Of a stretch of DNA of 64,000 nt, positions 9,071-20,011 are shown in pieces. The DNA is from Lachnospiraceae bacterium (lineage in GTDB: Bacteria > Bacillota > Clostridia > Lachnospirales > Lachnospiraceae): contig JAAVAC010000059.1 in assembly GCA_014804265.1 (NCBI GenBank), positions 1 to 64,000 on the forward strand. The letters are read 5' to 3'. The notes under the pieces were generated by a model. The model searched no databases. It saw only the letters and a list, made by a program, of their open reading frames with translations, and had not been told where the DNA came from. Each line of letters opens with the position of its first letter. Position 1 is the first letter of the stretch. The position numbers and the translations under genes were made by a program.

Positions 9071-9299
9071 GAAAAACGAGAACTAATTAAGAAGGTAGGG
9101 AAACAGCCGGTTTGTGATTGCCGACTTAACAAAACAGAGAAGTGGTGTTTGCTATGAAGTCGGTTATACCATGGGAATAGGGAAAGAACTGATTCCTTGA
9201 AAGAAAGGATAATTTAGCAGAGCGGACTCTGTTAATTTTAAAAAGGTTCTGTTATAATCAATGAATAGCATTGACAGCAAATAGATATAGGAGCTTCCA

Positions 9300-10655
9300 T
9301 TGATGAAGGCGATGGGGAAAAAACAAATGGAAACAGACAGGCTTACCGAAACAGAAAAACAAAAAAAGGCAGAAGCCCTGGCAGGAGAATTATTTCGTCT
9401 GGCAAGGGATTCTGTTTTCGTGCATCTGCGCTTTCTGGATGTGGCATTATCCGGGTTGCCCCCAAAGCCGGATAGGACGATTGAGAGTGCGGCAGTGGAC
9501 GGAAGAAATATGTATTATAATCCGGTCTATATTTTGAAAAAATATAGTGAGGACGAACATTATGTGGTGCGGCTTCTGCTTCATATGCTGTTCCACTGTA
9601 TGTTTTATCATGCGTTCCAGTATGGAAAGCTGGAAGAGGGATACTGGAATCTGGCATCAGACATTGCGGTGGAAAATGCGATTCTGGATATGGAGTTAGC
9701 AATTGCTAATCTAAAAAGAGATGAAGAGGCAAGAGAAAAACTGGCGGATTTGAAGGAAAGGGCAGGAAGTCTTACCGCAGAAAAATTATACCGGTATTTT
9801 AGGAAAAATCCGCCTTCCAGAGAAGAAATAAAAGAGCTGGAACAGTTATTTGTGCTGGATGACCATATCTATTGGAGAGAGCGGGAAGAACTGATTGTAA
9901 CAGAGGAACAGTGGAAGAAGATCAGCGAAAGGATGAAAGCCGATTTAAAGAGCTTTTCCAAAAACAAGACCGGATCGGAAGGTCTTGAGAAAAATTTAGA
10001 GGAAGCTACAAAGGACCGTTATGATTATGGAGATATTTTAAAGCGATTTACCGTTATGGGAGAGGATATTCAAATCAATCAGGATGAATTTGATTATGTT
10101 TATTATACCTATGGCTTGTCTGCTTATGGAAATATGCCCCTGATTGAGCCTTTAGAATATAACGAGGTGCATAAGATAAGGGATTTTGTCATTGCCCTGG
10201 ATACTTCTGCATCCTGCAGGGGGCCTGTTGTACAGGCATTTTTGAAGAAGACCTATTCGATTCTCAAAGATACAGAAAATTTTTTTCATAAGATCAACGT
10301 GCATATCATCCAATGTGACAATCAAGTGCAAAGTGATACCAAAATCACCAATGAAGATGACTTTCATCACTTTATTGCCCATGGAAAGCTGACAGGTTTT
10401 GGCTCTACCGATTTCAGGCCGGTGTTTGAATATGTGGATGAACTGCTTAGGCAGGGAGAGTTTGAAAATCTGAAAGGGCTCATTTATTTTACGGATGGAT
10501 ATGGCATCTATCCCGAAAGGATGCCGGAATATGATGTCATCTTTGCATTTTTGGAGGATGATGAAAGAAAGCCTCAGGTTCCGCCCTGGGCAATTCAGGT
10601 GGTGCTGGATGGAGACGAGCTGGAAGATGAGACAGATGGAGGAGAAGCAGAATGA
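9300..10655 (+). CDS. VWA-like domain protein (DUF2201-type putative metallopeptidase)
   Basis: C-terminal VWA-like region FVIALDTSASCRGPVVQAFL...GLIYFTDGYGIYPER; N-terminal RLLLHMLFHCMFYHAF. Confidence 0.8.
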   Translation: MMKAMGKKQMETDRLTETEKQKKAEALAGELFRLARDSVFVHLRFLDVALSGLPPKPDRTIESAAVDGRNMYYNPVYILKKYSEDEHYVVRLLLHMLFHCMFYHAFQYGKLEEGYWNLASDIAVENAILDMELAIANLKRDEEAREKLADLKERAGSLTAEKLYRYFRKNPPSREEIKELEQLFVLDDHIYWREREELIVTEEQWKKISERMKADLKSFSKNKTGSEGLEKNLEEATKDRYDYGDILKRFTVMGEDIQINQDEFDYVYYTYGLSAYGNMPLIEPLEYNEVHKIRDFVIALDTSASCRGPVVQAFLKKTYSILKDTENFFHKINVHIIQCDNQVQSDTKITNEDDFHHFIAHGKLTGFGSTDFRPVFEYVDELLRQGEFENLKGLIYFTDGYGIYPERMPEYDVIFAFLEDDERKPQVPPWAIQVVLDGDELEDETDGGEAE

Positions 10656-12175
10656 ATATGAAACAGGCAAAGGAATACATCAAAAATTCCGTACACCTTT
10701 ATTTAAAAAAAGATGAGTTTGGAGAATACCGGATTCCCCTTGTGCGCCAAAGGCCGCTTTTTCTGTTAGGCGCTCCGGGAATCGGAAAGACGGCGGTTAT
10801 GGAGCAGATTGCATGGGAGCTTGGAATTGCGCTGGTATCTTATTCCATGACCCACCATACAAGGCAGTCCGCTCTGGGACTTCCTGTGATCAAGCAAAAA
10901 GAATATGGTGGCGAAACCTATGATGTTTCGGAATATACCATGAGCGAGATTATTGCTTCCATCTATGATGTGATGGAGGAAAGCGGTATAAAAGAAGGGA
11001 TTTTGTTTTTGGATGAAATCAATTGTGTTTCGGAAACCTTATCGCCTTCCATGCTGCAATTTTTACAGTATAAAGTATTTGGACGCCATAAAGTGCCGGA
11101 AGGCTGGGTGATTGTTACGGCAGGAAACCCTCCCGAATATAATAAATCCGTAAGAGAATTTGATGTGGTTACTTTGGATCGTTTAAAGATATTGGAGGTA
11201 GAAGCAGATTATGGCACATGGAAAGAATATGCCATGGAAAGAGGAATCCATAATGCCATTATCAGCTTTCTGGATATCAAAAAAGAGTATTTTTACCATA
11301 TGGAAACTACGGTGAAGGGAAGAACTTATGTAACTGCCAGAGGATGGGAAGACTTGTCGCAGATGTTGCTTTTGTATGAAGAAGAAGGGCTTTCTGTGGA
11401 TGAGACTTTCGTGGAGCAATATATACGGAATGAAAGAATCGTAAAGGAATTTACTGCTTATTACGACCTTTACAACAAATATAAAAAGGATTATCAGATT
11501 GATGAAATACTGTCCGGGGCCATTTCGGAGAAGGCAATGGAAAGAGCGGCAGCAGCGGCCTTTGATGAAAGATTATCCCTGCTTGGAATGCTTTTGGACA
11601 AGGTGCTTGGCAGGATGAAGGAAAATGTGGAAACCTCCGATTATCTAAAGGAGCTGTCAGGAACCTTAAAGGCAGCAGGAGCCCTGCTTGATGGGGAAGA
11701 GAAAGAGGGGAAAGATGCCCTTGCAGAGTTTTTGGAAAAGCAGATGGAAGCCAGAGGAAAATTACTGAAATCCATGGAAAAGGCAAATTCCTTATCCCAG
11801 CCGGATAGACGAAAGCATTTTAGAATCCAGCAGTTTCTTACAGCCATAAAAAAAGAAATCTATACGGGCGAGGCAGTTACGGGAAAACAGGCTTATGAAC
11901 GGGTAAAAGAAACCTTTAACCGGAAAGTTTTGGAAATGAAGGCAGAAAGCCTCAAGATCCAGAACATGCTTCACTGGCTGTTTGTGTTTGCGGAAAAGAC
12001 CTTTGGAGAGGGGAATGAAATGCTGATACTGGTAACGGAGCTGACAGTCAATACTTATAGCGCAAGGTTTATCGGAATGTTTGGCAGTGAGGAATATCAT
12101 AAGTATAACAGGCAGATGATGCTCTCGGAGAGACAAACAGATTTAAAGAAAGAAATTGCCGCATTGGAATTGTAG
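10652..12175 (+). CDS. AAA family ATPase (MoxR-like)
   Basis: Walker A LLGAPGIGKTAV, Walker B GILFLDEINCVSETLSPSMLQFLQ, VIVTAGNPPEYNKSVREFD. Confidence 0.9.
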   Translation: MNMKQAKEYIKNSVHLYLKKDEFGEYRIPLVRQRPLFLLGAPGIGKTAVMEQIAWELGIALVSYSMTHHTRQSALGLPVIKQKEYGGETYDVSEYTMSEIIASIYDVMEESGIKEGILFLDEINCVSETLSPSMLQFLQYKVFGRHKVPEGWVIVTAGNPPEYNKSVREFDVVTLDRLKILEVEADYGTWKEYAMERGIHNAIISFLDIKKEYFYHMETTVKGRTYVTARGWEDLSQMLLLYEEEGLSVDETFVEQYIRNERIVKEFTAYYDLYNKYKKDYQIDEILSGAISEKAMERAAAAAFDERLSLLGMLLDKVLGRMKENVETSDYLKELSGTLKAAGALLDGEEKEGKDALAEFLEKQMEARGKLLKSMEKANSLSQPDRRKHFRIQQFLTAIKKEIYTGEAVTGKQAYERVKETFNRKVLEMKAESLKIQNMLHWLFVFAEKTFGEGNEMLILVTELTVNTYSARFIGMFGSEEYHKYNRQMMLSERQTDLKKEIAALEL

Positions 12176-12185
12176 GTGAAACGAT

Positions 12186-13091
12186 ATGGAAAAAGCAGAA
12201 ATGAAAACAAAAGGCGGTGTCTTAGTTTATGAAAGAGGGGAGAAAGGAATTTCTATTGTAAAGCACCGTGGAGCAGAAACGGTGGTTTCGATTCCTTCCC
12301 TCATAGAAAATCTACCTGTTTCCATAATCGGGAAAAAAGCTTTTTTAAGTGAGAAAACATTAAAGAAAGTCATCTTGCCCGACTGCATAGAAGAAATAGA
12401 AGATTGGGCATTTGCCCGATGCAGCGATTTGGAAAGCATTACAATACCGGAAAATGCTGATCTGGGTAAAGGATTATTTTTAGAATGTGGCAGGCTGAAG
12501 GAAATTCATTTTACCCGGAAGAATATGAAAATGGACGTACAATTACAGGAAAGCCTTCCCTTTTTGTTTGCGGCGGTTCCGGTTATGCTGGATGCGGAGT
12601 ATTTATTTGTGCCAGAGGAAGCAGGGACAAAACAGTGGATGCAGAAGTGGGATGCCAGAATGCTTACCATTCTTAGAAAAGACGATCAGGAAGGCTATAC
12701 AAAGGTGATTTTGTGTGGCGAAGAGGATTATGGAAACAATCCGGAGGAGTTTTCGAGGGAAAAGCGTAAAGGAAAAGTGCGGCTTGCCTTTTTACGGCTG
12801 CTGCATCCCTATAGGCTTTCAGCGGAGATTGAAAGAGAGTTAAAGGAATATCTGCTGAATCATACAAAAGGGTGTGAGACAGAAGAAACCTGGGAAGTAC
12901 TGCTTTTAGAGCATGGAGAGGATGGGGCTTATTTTCGTCTGTTTACGGAACTGGGATGTGTGACGGAAGAAAATTTTCAGGCTATTCTTTCGGATATGAA
13001 AGAAGAACATGCGGAAATGAAGGCTTTCCTGATGCGGTATAAGGAAGAGCAGATTGGATTCCGGGATTTTTTCCAGGATATGATGTTGTAG
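12186..13091 (+). CDS. BspA-type (LRR_5) leucine-rich repeat protein
   Basis: SIPSLIENLPVSIIGKKAFLSEKTLKKVILPDCIEEIEDWAFARCSDLESITIPENA. Confidence 0.8.
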   Translation: MEKAEMKTKGGVLVYERGEKGISIVKHRGAETVVSIPSLIENLPVSIIGKKAFLSEKTLKKVILPDCIEEIEDWAFARCSDLESITIPENADLGKGLFLECGRLKEIHFTRKNMKMDVQLQESLPFLFAAVPVMLDAEYLFVPEEAGTKQWMQKWDARMLTILRKDDQEGYTKVILCGEEDYGNNPEEFSREKRKGKVRLAFLRLLHPYRLSAEIERELKEYLLNHTKGCETEETWEVLLLEHGEDGAYFRLFTELGCVTEENFQAILSDMKEEHAEMKAFLMRYKEEQIGFRDFFQDMML

Positions 13092-13126
13092 GAACGTGTT
13101 CCTGCAACAGGGTAAGTAATGAAACT

Positions 13127-13167
13127 GCTGTGATAGATTTGTTTATGAAAAAACATCCTATCACAGC
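13127..13167. terminator. terminator hairpin between convergent genes
   Basis: gctgtgatag (13127-13136) / ctatcacagc (13158-13167). Confidence 0.65.
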
Positions 13168-13173
13168 TGTTGT

Positions 13174-14316
13174 CTACAAATCTTTCCGAATCCAAAAAGT
13201 ATCGGCCAGAAGCAGCCAGTTGGCACGAAACAACTGCATGATCTGCCAATAACCCATGCCACGCAAATTGTATTCCTCCACAAGCGAGAATTTTGTCTGG
13301 AGGCTTCGCACATCTTCAAACCATACTTCGTGGTAACGCCCCTCTGTTTCATAATAGAAATAAGGTGACATTGCAATGGAATCAAAATAAATGGGAGAAT
13401 TATAGGCAATGGCAAGCTGTATGGCTTCCACATTTCCGATGGTCTTTGCCTGTGTGACTCCCCGTTCAAAGGGCAGAGGCCAATCGTATCCATAGTTTGG
13501 AATTCCCAGATTGATTTTTTCCCTGGGAATTTTTGTTATGGCATAATCCACAACTTCCCGTACCCTGTTCACGGGAGCTACGGCCATGGGAGGCCCGTAG
13601 GTATATCCCCATTCATAGGTCATAAGAAGCACATTATCCGCCGCCTGTCCAAGCATCCCATAGTCCTTTCCCTCATATAAAAGACCGGTCTGGCTGTCGG
13701 AGGTCTTAGGAGCAAGAGCTACGGAAACCGGATATCCGAAAGGGCTGAAAGCGGCCTGAACGTTTTTGACAAATTCCACAAAGGGGATTTTATCTTCAGG
13801 TAAAATAAATTCAAAATCAATGTCTACCCCCCGAAATCCTTTTGTCTGTACGGTATATACAAGCTGATTGATCAGATTTTCCTGTGCTGAGGGATTATTT
13901 ACAATCGCAGAAATTAAGTTATTGTTGAAACGTCCATCTGTCCCAAAGGGAGTCAGGGTAAGAATCGGTCTTGTGGAAAAATTATCTGCCAGTTCAATCA
14001 TCCAGGCATCATCAAGAAGAGGTGGGACCAAATCGCCTGCTGTAGTAAATCCATAGGAAAAAATCGACAAGTCCGATAAATAAGGCAGAGTTTCTTCTAA
14101 TACAAACGGACTGATAAAGGGATAAGCATATCCGTTTACAAAGACGGTCTGGCGTTCTGCCGTATTTGTGCCCGTAGACAATAATAGCGCCTGCCCTATT
14201 GCAAGTCGGTAAGGATAGGGAATCTGATTATTATAAATAATGGAATCAGCGGTAATGCTAAAGGAACGTGCAATGGAATCCACGGTATCGCCCGGGGCTA
14301 CTATATAGATTTCCAT
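13174..14316 (-). CDS. LysM domain + glycoside hydrolase family 18 protein (spore-cortex/germination-type)
   Basis: MEIYIVAPGDTVDSIARSFSITADSIIYNNQI (LysM); GFRGVDIDFEFILPEDK (GH18 DxxD-E-type motif); ATG 14316 preferred over ORF-track start. Confidence 0.9.
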   Translation of the reverse strand: MEIYIVAPGDTVDSIARSFSITADSIIYNNQIPYPYRLAIGQALLLSTGTNTAERQTVFVNGYAYPFISPFVLEETLPYLSDLSIFSYGFTTAGDLVPPLLDDAWMIELADNFSTRPILTLTPFGTDGRFNNNLISAIVNNPSAQENLINQLVYTVQTKGFRGVDIDFEFILPEDKIPFVEFVKNVQAAFSPFGYPVSVALAPKTSDSQTGLLYEGKDYGMLGQAADNVLLMTYEWGYTYGPPMAVAPVNRVREVVDYAITKIPREKINLGIPNYGYDWPLPFERGVTQAKTIGNVEAIQLAIAYNSPIYFDSIAMSPYFYYETEGRYHEVWFEDVRSLQTKFSLVEEYNLRGMGYWQIMQLFRANWLLLADTFWIRKDL

Positions 14317-14570
14317 AAAAAATCCTTTTTTTGTAATATATGCTTTGAGAGAGGGAAGGTGCTTTTCAAAGGGGCTTGTAATAAGTTGTATAGGTTGTAC
14401 ATAAGTTAAGATATGAAAATTCTGTGAAAAACATATAAATTGCATAAATAATTATAGAAAATCGGTGGATTTTTTTGTGGTTTTATATTAAAATAGAATG
14501 AAATGGGTAGAAAAGGAACTGCTTTCATTCATAAGTATTGTGAAATTTGTATAAGAGGAGGGGTGGTATA

Positions 14571-15659
14571 ATGATTTCCAATCAGATTCTACAAAATACA
14601 ATTACCGGCTTAAAAGGAATTTCCAGAGTGGATTTTGCCGTTGTAGATATCGAAGGAAATGATGTTGCAACCACACTAGCAGAGGAAAAGGGATATGCTC
14701 CGGCAGTATCGGACTTTGTGAAATCTCCTGCAGACAGTCAGGAAGTATCCAAGTATCAGTTTTTTAAGATTTACGATGAACAAATTGTAGAGTATGTCCT
14801 TGTGGCAATTGGAGCAAGCGAAGATGTATATATGATTGGCAAGATGGCGGCTTTTCAAATTCAAAATCTCTTAGTTGCATATAAGGAACGTTTTGATAAG
14901 GATAACTTTATTAAGAACCTGCTGTTGGATAATCTGCTGCTGGTGGATATTTACAGCCGTTCCAAGAAGCTTCGCATTGCAACGGAGGCAAAACGAACCG
15001 TTATTATCGTGGAATCTGACCAGAATAAAGAGAAAAACTTAGTAGAACTCCTTAGCGGCAGCCTTTCTCAGAACGGAAAGGATTTCGTGACTGCGGTAGA
15101 TGAAAATAATATAATTGTAGTCAAGGAATTAACGGAAGAGGAAGCCGTTGACGAAATAGAAAAGACAGCAAAGATAATATTGGAAATGCTGGAAAAAGAA
15201 GGCGCTTCAAAAGTACATGTGGCTTATGGTAATGTAGTAAGTGAGATAAAGGAAGTAAGCCGTTCTTATAAAGAAGCCAAGATGGCATTGGATGTGGGCA
15301 AAATCTTTTTTAGCGAGAGGAGCATTATTGCCTACAGCGAGCTTGGAATCGGCCGTTTGATTTATCAGCTTCCCATTCCCCTTTGCAAGATGTTCATAAA
15401 GGAGATTTTCGGTGCGAAAAGTCCGGATGATTTTGATGATGAAACGATTACGACCATTCACAAGTTTTTTGAAAACAGCCTGAACGTATCCGAAACATCC
15501 AGGCAGCTGTTCATTCACAGAAATACGCTGGTATATCGCCTTGACAAGCTCCAGAAGAGCACGGGACTGGATTTAAGGGTGTTTGAAGATGCCATTACGT
15601 TTAAGATTGCTTTGATGGTAGTCAAATATATGAAATATATGGAAAGTTTTGAGTATTAA
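14571..15659 (+). CDS. PucR/CdaR-type helix-turn-helix regulator
   Basis: C-term TIHKFFENSLNVSETSRQLFIHRNTLVYRLDKLQKSTGLDLRVFEDAITF; ATG at 14571 with aggaggggtg RBS. Confidence 0.85.
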   Translation: MISNQILQNTITGLKGISRVDFAVVDIEGNDVATTLAEEKGYAPAVSDFVKSPADSQEVSKYQFFKIYDEQIVEYVLVAIGASEDVYMIGKMAAFQIQNLLVAYKERFDKDNFIKNLLLDNLLLVDIYSRSKKLRIATEAKRTVIIVESDQNKEKNLVELLSGSLSQNGKDFVTAVDENNIIVVKELTEEEAVDEIEKTAKIILEMLEKEGASKVHVAYGNVVSEIKEVSRSYKEAKMALDVGKIFFSERSIIAYSELGIGRLIYQLPIPLCKMFIKEIFGAKSPDDFDDETITTIHKFFENSLNVSETSRQLFIHRNTLVYRLDKLQKSTGLDLRVFEDAITFKIALMVVKYMKYMESFEY

Positions 15660-15676
15660 AGAACAAGGAGAGTCAG

Positions 15677-16363
15677 ATGATTACTTTAGAAAATGTAAGT
15701 AAGTCATATTCAACGGGTGCGCCCGCTTTAAATAACGTAAGCATCCAGATTGATGAAGGAGAGTTTGTATTTATTGTTGGGGACAGTGGTTCTGGTAAAT
15801 CAACCTTTATCCGTCTTCTGTTACGGGAATTGCTTCCTACTTCAGGAAAGATTATCGTAAATGGAAATGATGTTGCCAAATTAAAAAGAAGACAGATTCC
15901 CAAATTCCGCAGGAACATGGGAGTGGTGTTTCAGGACTTCCGCCTGTTAAAGGATAGAAATGTGTATGAAAATGTGGCATTTGCCCAGAGAGTCATACAG
16001 GTCTCCAATAAGGAAATCAAGAGAAATGTACCGTCCATGCTTTCTATTGTGGGGCTGGCAGGCAAATATAAAGCAAAGCCGAGACAGTTATCGGGAGGAG
16101 AGCAACAGAGAGTCGCTCTGGCAAGGGCATTAGTAAATAATCCGCCTATTCTTCTGGCAGATGAGCCTACCGGAAATCTGGATCCTAAAAATTCATGGGA
16201 AATCATGAAGCTTTTAGAAGAAATCAATGCAAAGGGAACCACTGTAGTGGTGGTGACTCATAACAGGGAAATTGTAAATGCCATGAAAAAACGCGTTGTT
16301 ACAATGAATAAGGGAGTAATTGTAAACGACGAGAAAGAGGGCACCTACAGCGATGAGAATTAG
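15677..16363 (+). CDS. ftsE: cell division ATP-binding protein FtsE
   Basis: ABC ATPase: GDSGSGKSTFIRLLLRE, LSGGEQQRVALARALVNNPPILLADEPTGNLDP; followed by ftsX. Confidence 0.95.
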   Translation: MITLENVSKSYSTGAPALNNVSIQIDEGEFVFIVGDSGSGKSTFIRLLLRELLPTSGKIIVNGNDVAKLKRRQIPKFRRNMGVVFQDFRLLKDRNVYENVAFAQRVIQVSNKEIKRNVPSMLSIVGLAGKYKAKPRQLSGGEQQRVALARALVNNPPILLADEPTGNLDPKNSWEIMKLLEEINAKGTTVVVVTHNREIVNAMKKRVVTMNKGVIVNDEKEGTYSDEN

Positions 16364-17249
16364 TACATTTTTTTATACATTAAAACAAGGTATCGTAAAT
16401 ATATTCCGGAATAAGTGGTACTCCCTTGCTTCCTTAGCTACCATTACTACATGCCTTTTGATGTTTGGTGTCTTTTATTCCGTTGTCATGAATTTCCAGT
16501 ATATTTTGAAAACAGCCCAGGAGGGTGTAGCAGTTAAGGTATACTTTGAAAGCGGCATTAGTGAAGAACGTATTGTAGAAATCGGTGAGATGATTTTAAA
16601 GAGGGAAGAGGTGCTGACGGCGAATTACATTTCCGCAACGGAAGCATGGGAAACTTTTTCCAAAGATTATCTCGGTGAATATGCAGATGGCTATACGGAC
16701 AATCCTTTGAAGGATTGTGCCAATTATGAAGTTTACTTAAGGGATGTTTCCAGACAGCAGGATCTTGTCACCTATATTGAATCCATTGAAGGGGTAAGAG
16801 AAGTAATTCAATCTGCCCTGACGGCCCTTACCCTGTCAAGCATGAATAGGCTGGTAGGTTATGTATCCATTGGAATCATACTGATTCTGCTGGCAGTATC
16901 TACATTCCTGATCAGCAATACAGTTACGATTGGTATATCTGTCAGGAAGGAAGAAATTTCTATTATGAAGTACATTGGAGCTACAGACTTCTTCGTGCGT
17001 TCACCTTTTGTCATTGAAGGTATTATTATTGGTGCCATAGGAGCGGCGATTCCTTTGGGACTGATGTATGTTTTATATAATAAAATCATAGGATTTGTGG
17101 TAGAGAAGTTTTCCGTTTTAGCGCAGTTGCTTAAATTTTTGACAGTAGAACAGATATTTTCCACATTGATTCCGGTATCTCTGACTCTTGGAATCGGAAT
17201 TGGTTTTATCGGAAGTTTCATTACGGTACGAAAACATATCCGTGTATAG
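16353..17249 (+). CDS. ftsX: permease-like cell division protein FtsX
   Basis: FYTLKQGIVNIFRNKWYSLASLATITTCLLMFGVFYSVVMNF; 4 TM segments; overlaps ftsE. Confidence 0.95.
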   Translation: MRISTFFYTLKQGIVNIFRNKWYSLASLATITTCLLMFGVFYSVVMNFQYILKTAQEGVAVKVYFESGISEERIVEIGEMILKREEVLTANYISATEAWETFSKDYLGEYADGYTDNPLKDCANYEVYLRDVSRQQDLVTYIESIEGVREVIQSALTALTLSSMNRLVGYVSIGIILILLAVSTFLISNTVTIGISVRKEEISIMKYIGATDFFVRSPFVIEGIIIGAIGAAIPLGLMYVLYNKIIGFVVEKFSVLAQLLKFLTVEQIFSTLIPVSLTLGIGIGFIGSFITVRKHIRV

Positions 17250-17263
17250 GTTAAGGAGAACAT

Positions 17264-18667
17264 ATGAAGAGAAAAACAGGATTTATTTATTTATTGTTAT
17301 GTATATGTCTGATTGGAAATTCCACAGGCTCTGTGTACGCTACTATGAGTGATGAAACAAAGGAAATTACGGATGAGGGTACTCAGACTCCGGGGGAAGA
17401 TGATTCTGTGCAGGTGGAAGAGGGTACAAAGCCCAGCACTACCAGCGGGCAGACTTCCGGTACTGGCACCAGCACTAGTGGCAGTACTGGAGCGGGAAAT
17501 ACAGGCAGCCAGACAGGCTCGGGAGGTATGACGACTCCGGTCACTTCCAAGAATCTGCAGGAAAAACAGGGGGAGTTAAGCAGTGCGGAAAAGGAAAAAA
17601 AAGCATTGCAATCCAACTTGAGTGATATTAAGGCAATTAAAGAAAAACTGGAAAAATCCCGTTCTGATTTAAAATCTTATGTAACGGAGCTGGATAACAG
17701 TCTGGCGGAAATTGAAAGCAAATTGCAGCAGATCAATACTCTGATTGAAGAAAAAGAAGAAGAAATCGAAGAAACAAAGGAAAACCTGCGGGTCATTAAG
17801 GTGGAAGAGAAAAAGCAGTATGCGGCTATGAAGAGCAGGGTAAAATTCATGTACGAAAGAGGAAATAATGTTTATCTGGAGGTGCTTTTATCTTCCAAGT
17901 CTTTTGGAGACATGCTCAGCAAGGCGGAGTATATTGAAAAGCTTGCAGCATATGATAAGGAGCTTCTTATAAGCTATCAGAAAACCAAGAAGGAAATCGC
18001 CACTCTGGAAATGGAGCTGCAAAGTGAGCAGGAAGTGTTGGAAGCGGCAAAGGAAAATGCGGAAAAAGAGCAGAAAAATGTAGAAGAACTGATTACCACA
18101 AAGCAGGAGCAGATTAAGGAATATGATTCCGATATATCTGAGCATGAGGCACGCATCAAAGAATATGAAGCATCCATTGCGGAGCAGAATGCTACGATTG
18201 CCAGCTTAGAGGCGGCCGTGGAAACAGAGCAGAAAAGATTGGAGGCCTTAGGTCAGAATTCTAATGTGAACTATGATGGAGGAGTATTTGCCTGGCCGGC
18301 GCCTTCTTACACAAGAATCTCTTCTGAATATGGAAATCGTATGCATCCTACCTTGGGAGTGGAAAAATTCCACAACGGTCTGGATATGGCAGCACCATCC
18401 GGCAGCCCTGTACTGGCGGCCTATGACGGTACGGTAGTAGCTGCTGCTTATAATGCCAGCATGGGCAATTATATTATGATAAATCATGGGGATGGTTTAT
18501 ATACCATTTATATGCACTGTTCAGCCCTTTATGTATCTTCCGGGGCAACGGTAAGCAAAGGCTCTACCATTGCGGCAGTAGGATCTACGGGACGTTCTAC
18601 AGGACCGCACCTTCATTTTTCCGTTCGTTTGAATGGAAATTATGTAAACCCGCGGAATTATTTATAG
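17264..18667 (+). CDS. coiled-coil M23 family metallopeptidase (EnvC-like)
   Basis: signal peptide, coiled coil, C-terminal EYGNRMHPTLGVEKFHNGLDMAAPSGSPVLAAYDG...STGRSTGPHLHFSV. Confidence 0.95.
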   Translation: MKRKTGFIYLLLCICLIGNSTGSVYATMSDETKEITDEGTQTPGEDDSVQVEEGTKPSTTSGQTSGTGTSTSGSTGAGNTGSQTGSGGMTTPVTSKNLQEKQGELSSAEKEKKALQSNLSDIKAIKEKLEKSRSDLKSYVTELDNSLAEIESKLQQINTLIEEKEEEIEETKENLRVIKVEEKKQYAAMKSRVKFMYERGNNVYLEVLLSSKSFGDMLSKAEYIEKLAAYDKELLISYQKTKKEIATLEMELQSEQEVLEAAKENAEKEQKNVEELITTKQEQIKEYDSDISEHEARIKEYEASIAEQNATIASLEAAVETEQKRLEALGQNSNVNYDGGVFAWPAPSYTRISSEYGNRMHPTLGVEKFHNGLDMAAPSGSPVLAAYDGTVVAAAYNASMGNYIMINHGDGLYTIYMHCSALYVSSGATVSKGSTIAAVGSTGRSTGPHLHFSVRLNGNYVNPRNYL

Positions 18668-18728
18668 AGGTCTTATGAAAGGAAAAACTGAAGCATATTA
18701 TAAATAAAAAGGATGGAAGGGATTTATT

Positions 18729-19991
18729 TTGGAATTGGAAAAGGAAAAAGAAGTAACTCAGGAGCAGCTTTTGAAGGCGGCTAAGAAGAGTGGATTTGCA
18801 GGAGGTATCACTACCGGTCTTGTGATCGGAGCCATTATGATCTGTACGTCCTATATAGCCAGCCAGCTTACACCGAAGCTGTCTGCGACTGTTTCGGATT
18901 CAAAGGAAGAGGCGTCTGGTGACGTAATAGATAATGATGTTGTAAAGAAGCTGAAGCTGTTGGAAGATAGTATTGATAAATATTATCTGGAGGATGTGGA
19001 AACGGAGCAGGTGGAAAACAGTCTTTACAAAGGATTTGTTGCCGGACTGGGAGATCCCTATTCTACATACTATTCCAAGGAAGAGCTGGAAGAAGTATAT
19101 GACAGCACAGAAGGGATTTATTATGGGATTGGTGCATACATTTCTTTAGATGAAGCAACAGGCGGCGGAAAGATTACAAAAGTTATGCCTAATACCCCTG
19201 CCGAAGAAGCAGGCGTTCATGACAATGATATTATTGTAGCGGTAGATGGAGAAAATGTATTGGGAATGACCTTAAGTGATATTGTCAGCAAAGTAAAGGG
19301 ACCAGAGAATACACAGGTTACCCTTACCCTGTATCGGGAAGGGGAAGCGGATTATCTGGAAATCCCTGTAACAAGAATGAAAATCGAATCACCTACAGTT
19401 ACTTATGAAATGTATGAAAACAACATCGCATACATCCAGATTACCGAATTTGACTCGGTTACCACGGATCAGTTCAGGGAAAAGCTGAATCAGGCGAAGG
19501 CAGAAGGGATGAAAAGCCTTATTCTTGACTTAAGAGATAATCCGGGAGGTAATTTATCGGATGTGGTAGATATATCCGGTGAGCTGCTTCCCAAAGGTCT
19601 GGTCGTATATACGGAAGACAGAGACGGGAAACGGAAAGAATACAGTTGCGACGGTAAAAATGAAATTCAGGTGCCTATGGTAGTGCTGGTAAACGGCAAC
19701 AGCGCCAGTGCAGCGGAAATCCTGGCAGGAGCCATTAAGGATTATGACAAAGGAACGATTCTTGGAACCACTACCTTTGGAAAAGGAATTGTCCAAAGAA
19801 TATTTGGTCTTTCGGACGGCTCAGCCATTAAGCTGACAGTCAGCCATTATTATACGCCAAAGGGAAATGATATACATGGCGTGGGCATAGAGCCGGATGA
19901 AACATTGGAACTTGATTATGAAAAGTATTTAGAGGACAGGTCAGATAATCAGTTGGAACGGGCAAAACAGATTTTACAAAAGCAGCAATAA
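18729..19991 (+). CDS. S41 family C-terminal processing peptidase
   Basis: PDZ region plus LILDLRDNPGGNLSDVVDISGELLPKG, VLVNGNSASAAEILAGAIKDY. Confidence 0.95.
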   Translation: MELEKEKEVTQEQLLKAAKKSGFAGGITTGLVIGAIMICTSYIASQLTPKLSATVSDSKEEASGDVIDNDVVKKLKLLEDSIDKYYLEDVETEQVENSLYKGFVAGLGDPYSTYYSKEELEEVYDSTEGIYYGIGAYISLDEATGGGKITKVMPNTPAEEAGVHDNDIIVAVDGENVLGMTLSDIVSKVKGPENTQVTLTLYREGEADYLEIPVTRMKIESPTVTYEMYENNIAYIQITEFDSVTTDQFREKLNQAKAEGMKSLILDLRDNPGGNLSDVVDISGELLPKGLVVYTEDRDGKRKEYSCDGKNEIQVPMVVLVNGNSASAAEILAGAIKDYDKGTILGTTTFGKGIVQRIFGLSDGSAIKLTVSHYYTPKGNDIHGVGIEPDETLELDYEKYLEDRSDNQLERAKQILQKQQ

Positions 19992-20011
19992 GCAGGGGAT
20001 TAGGAGGGGCA

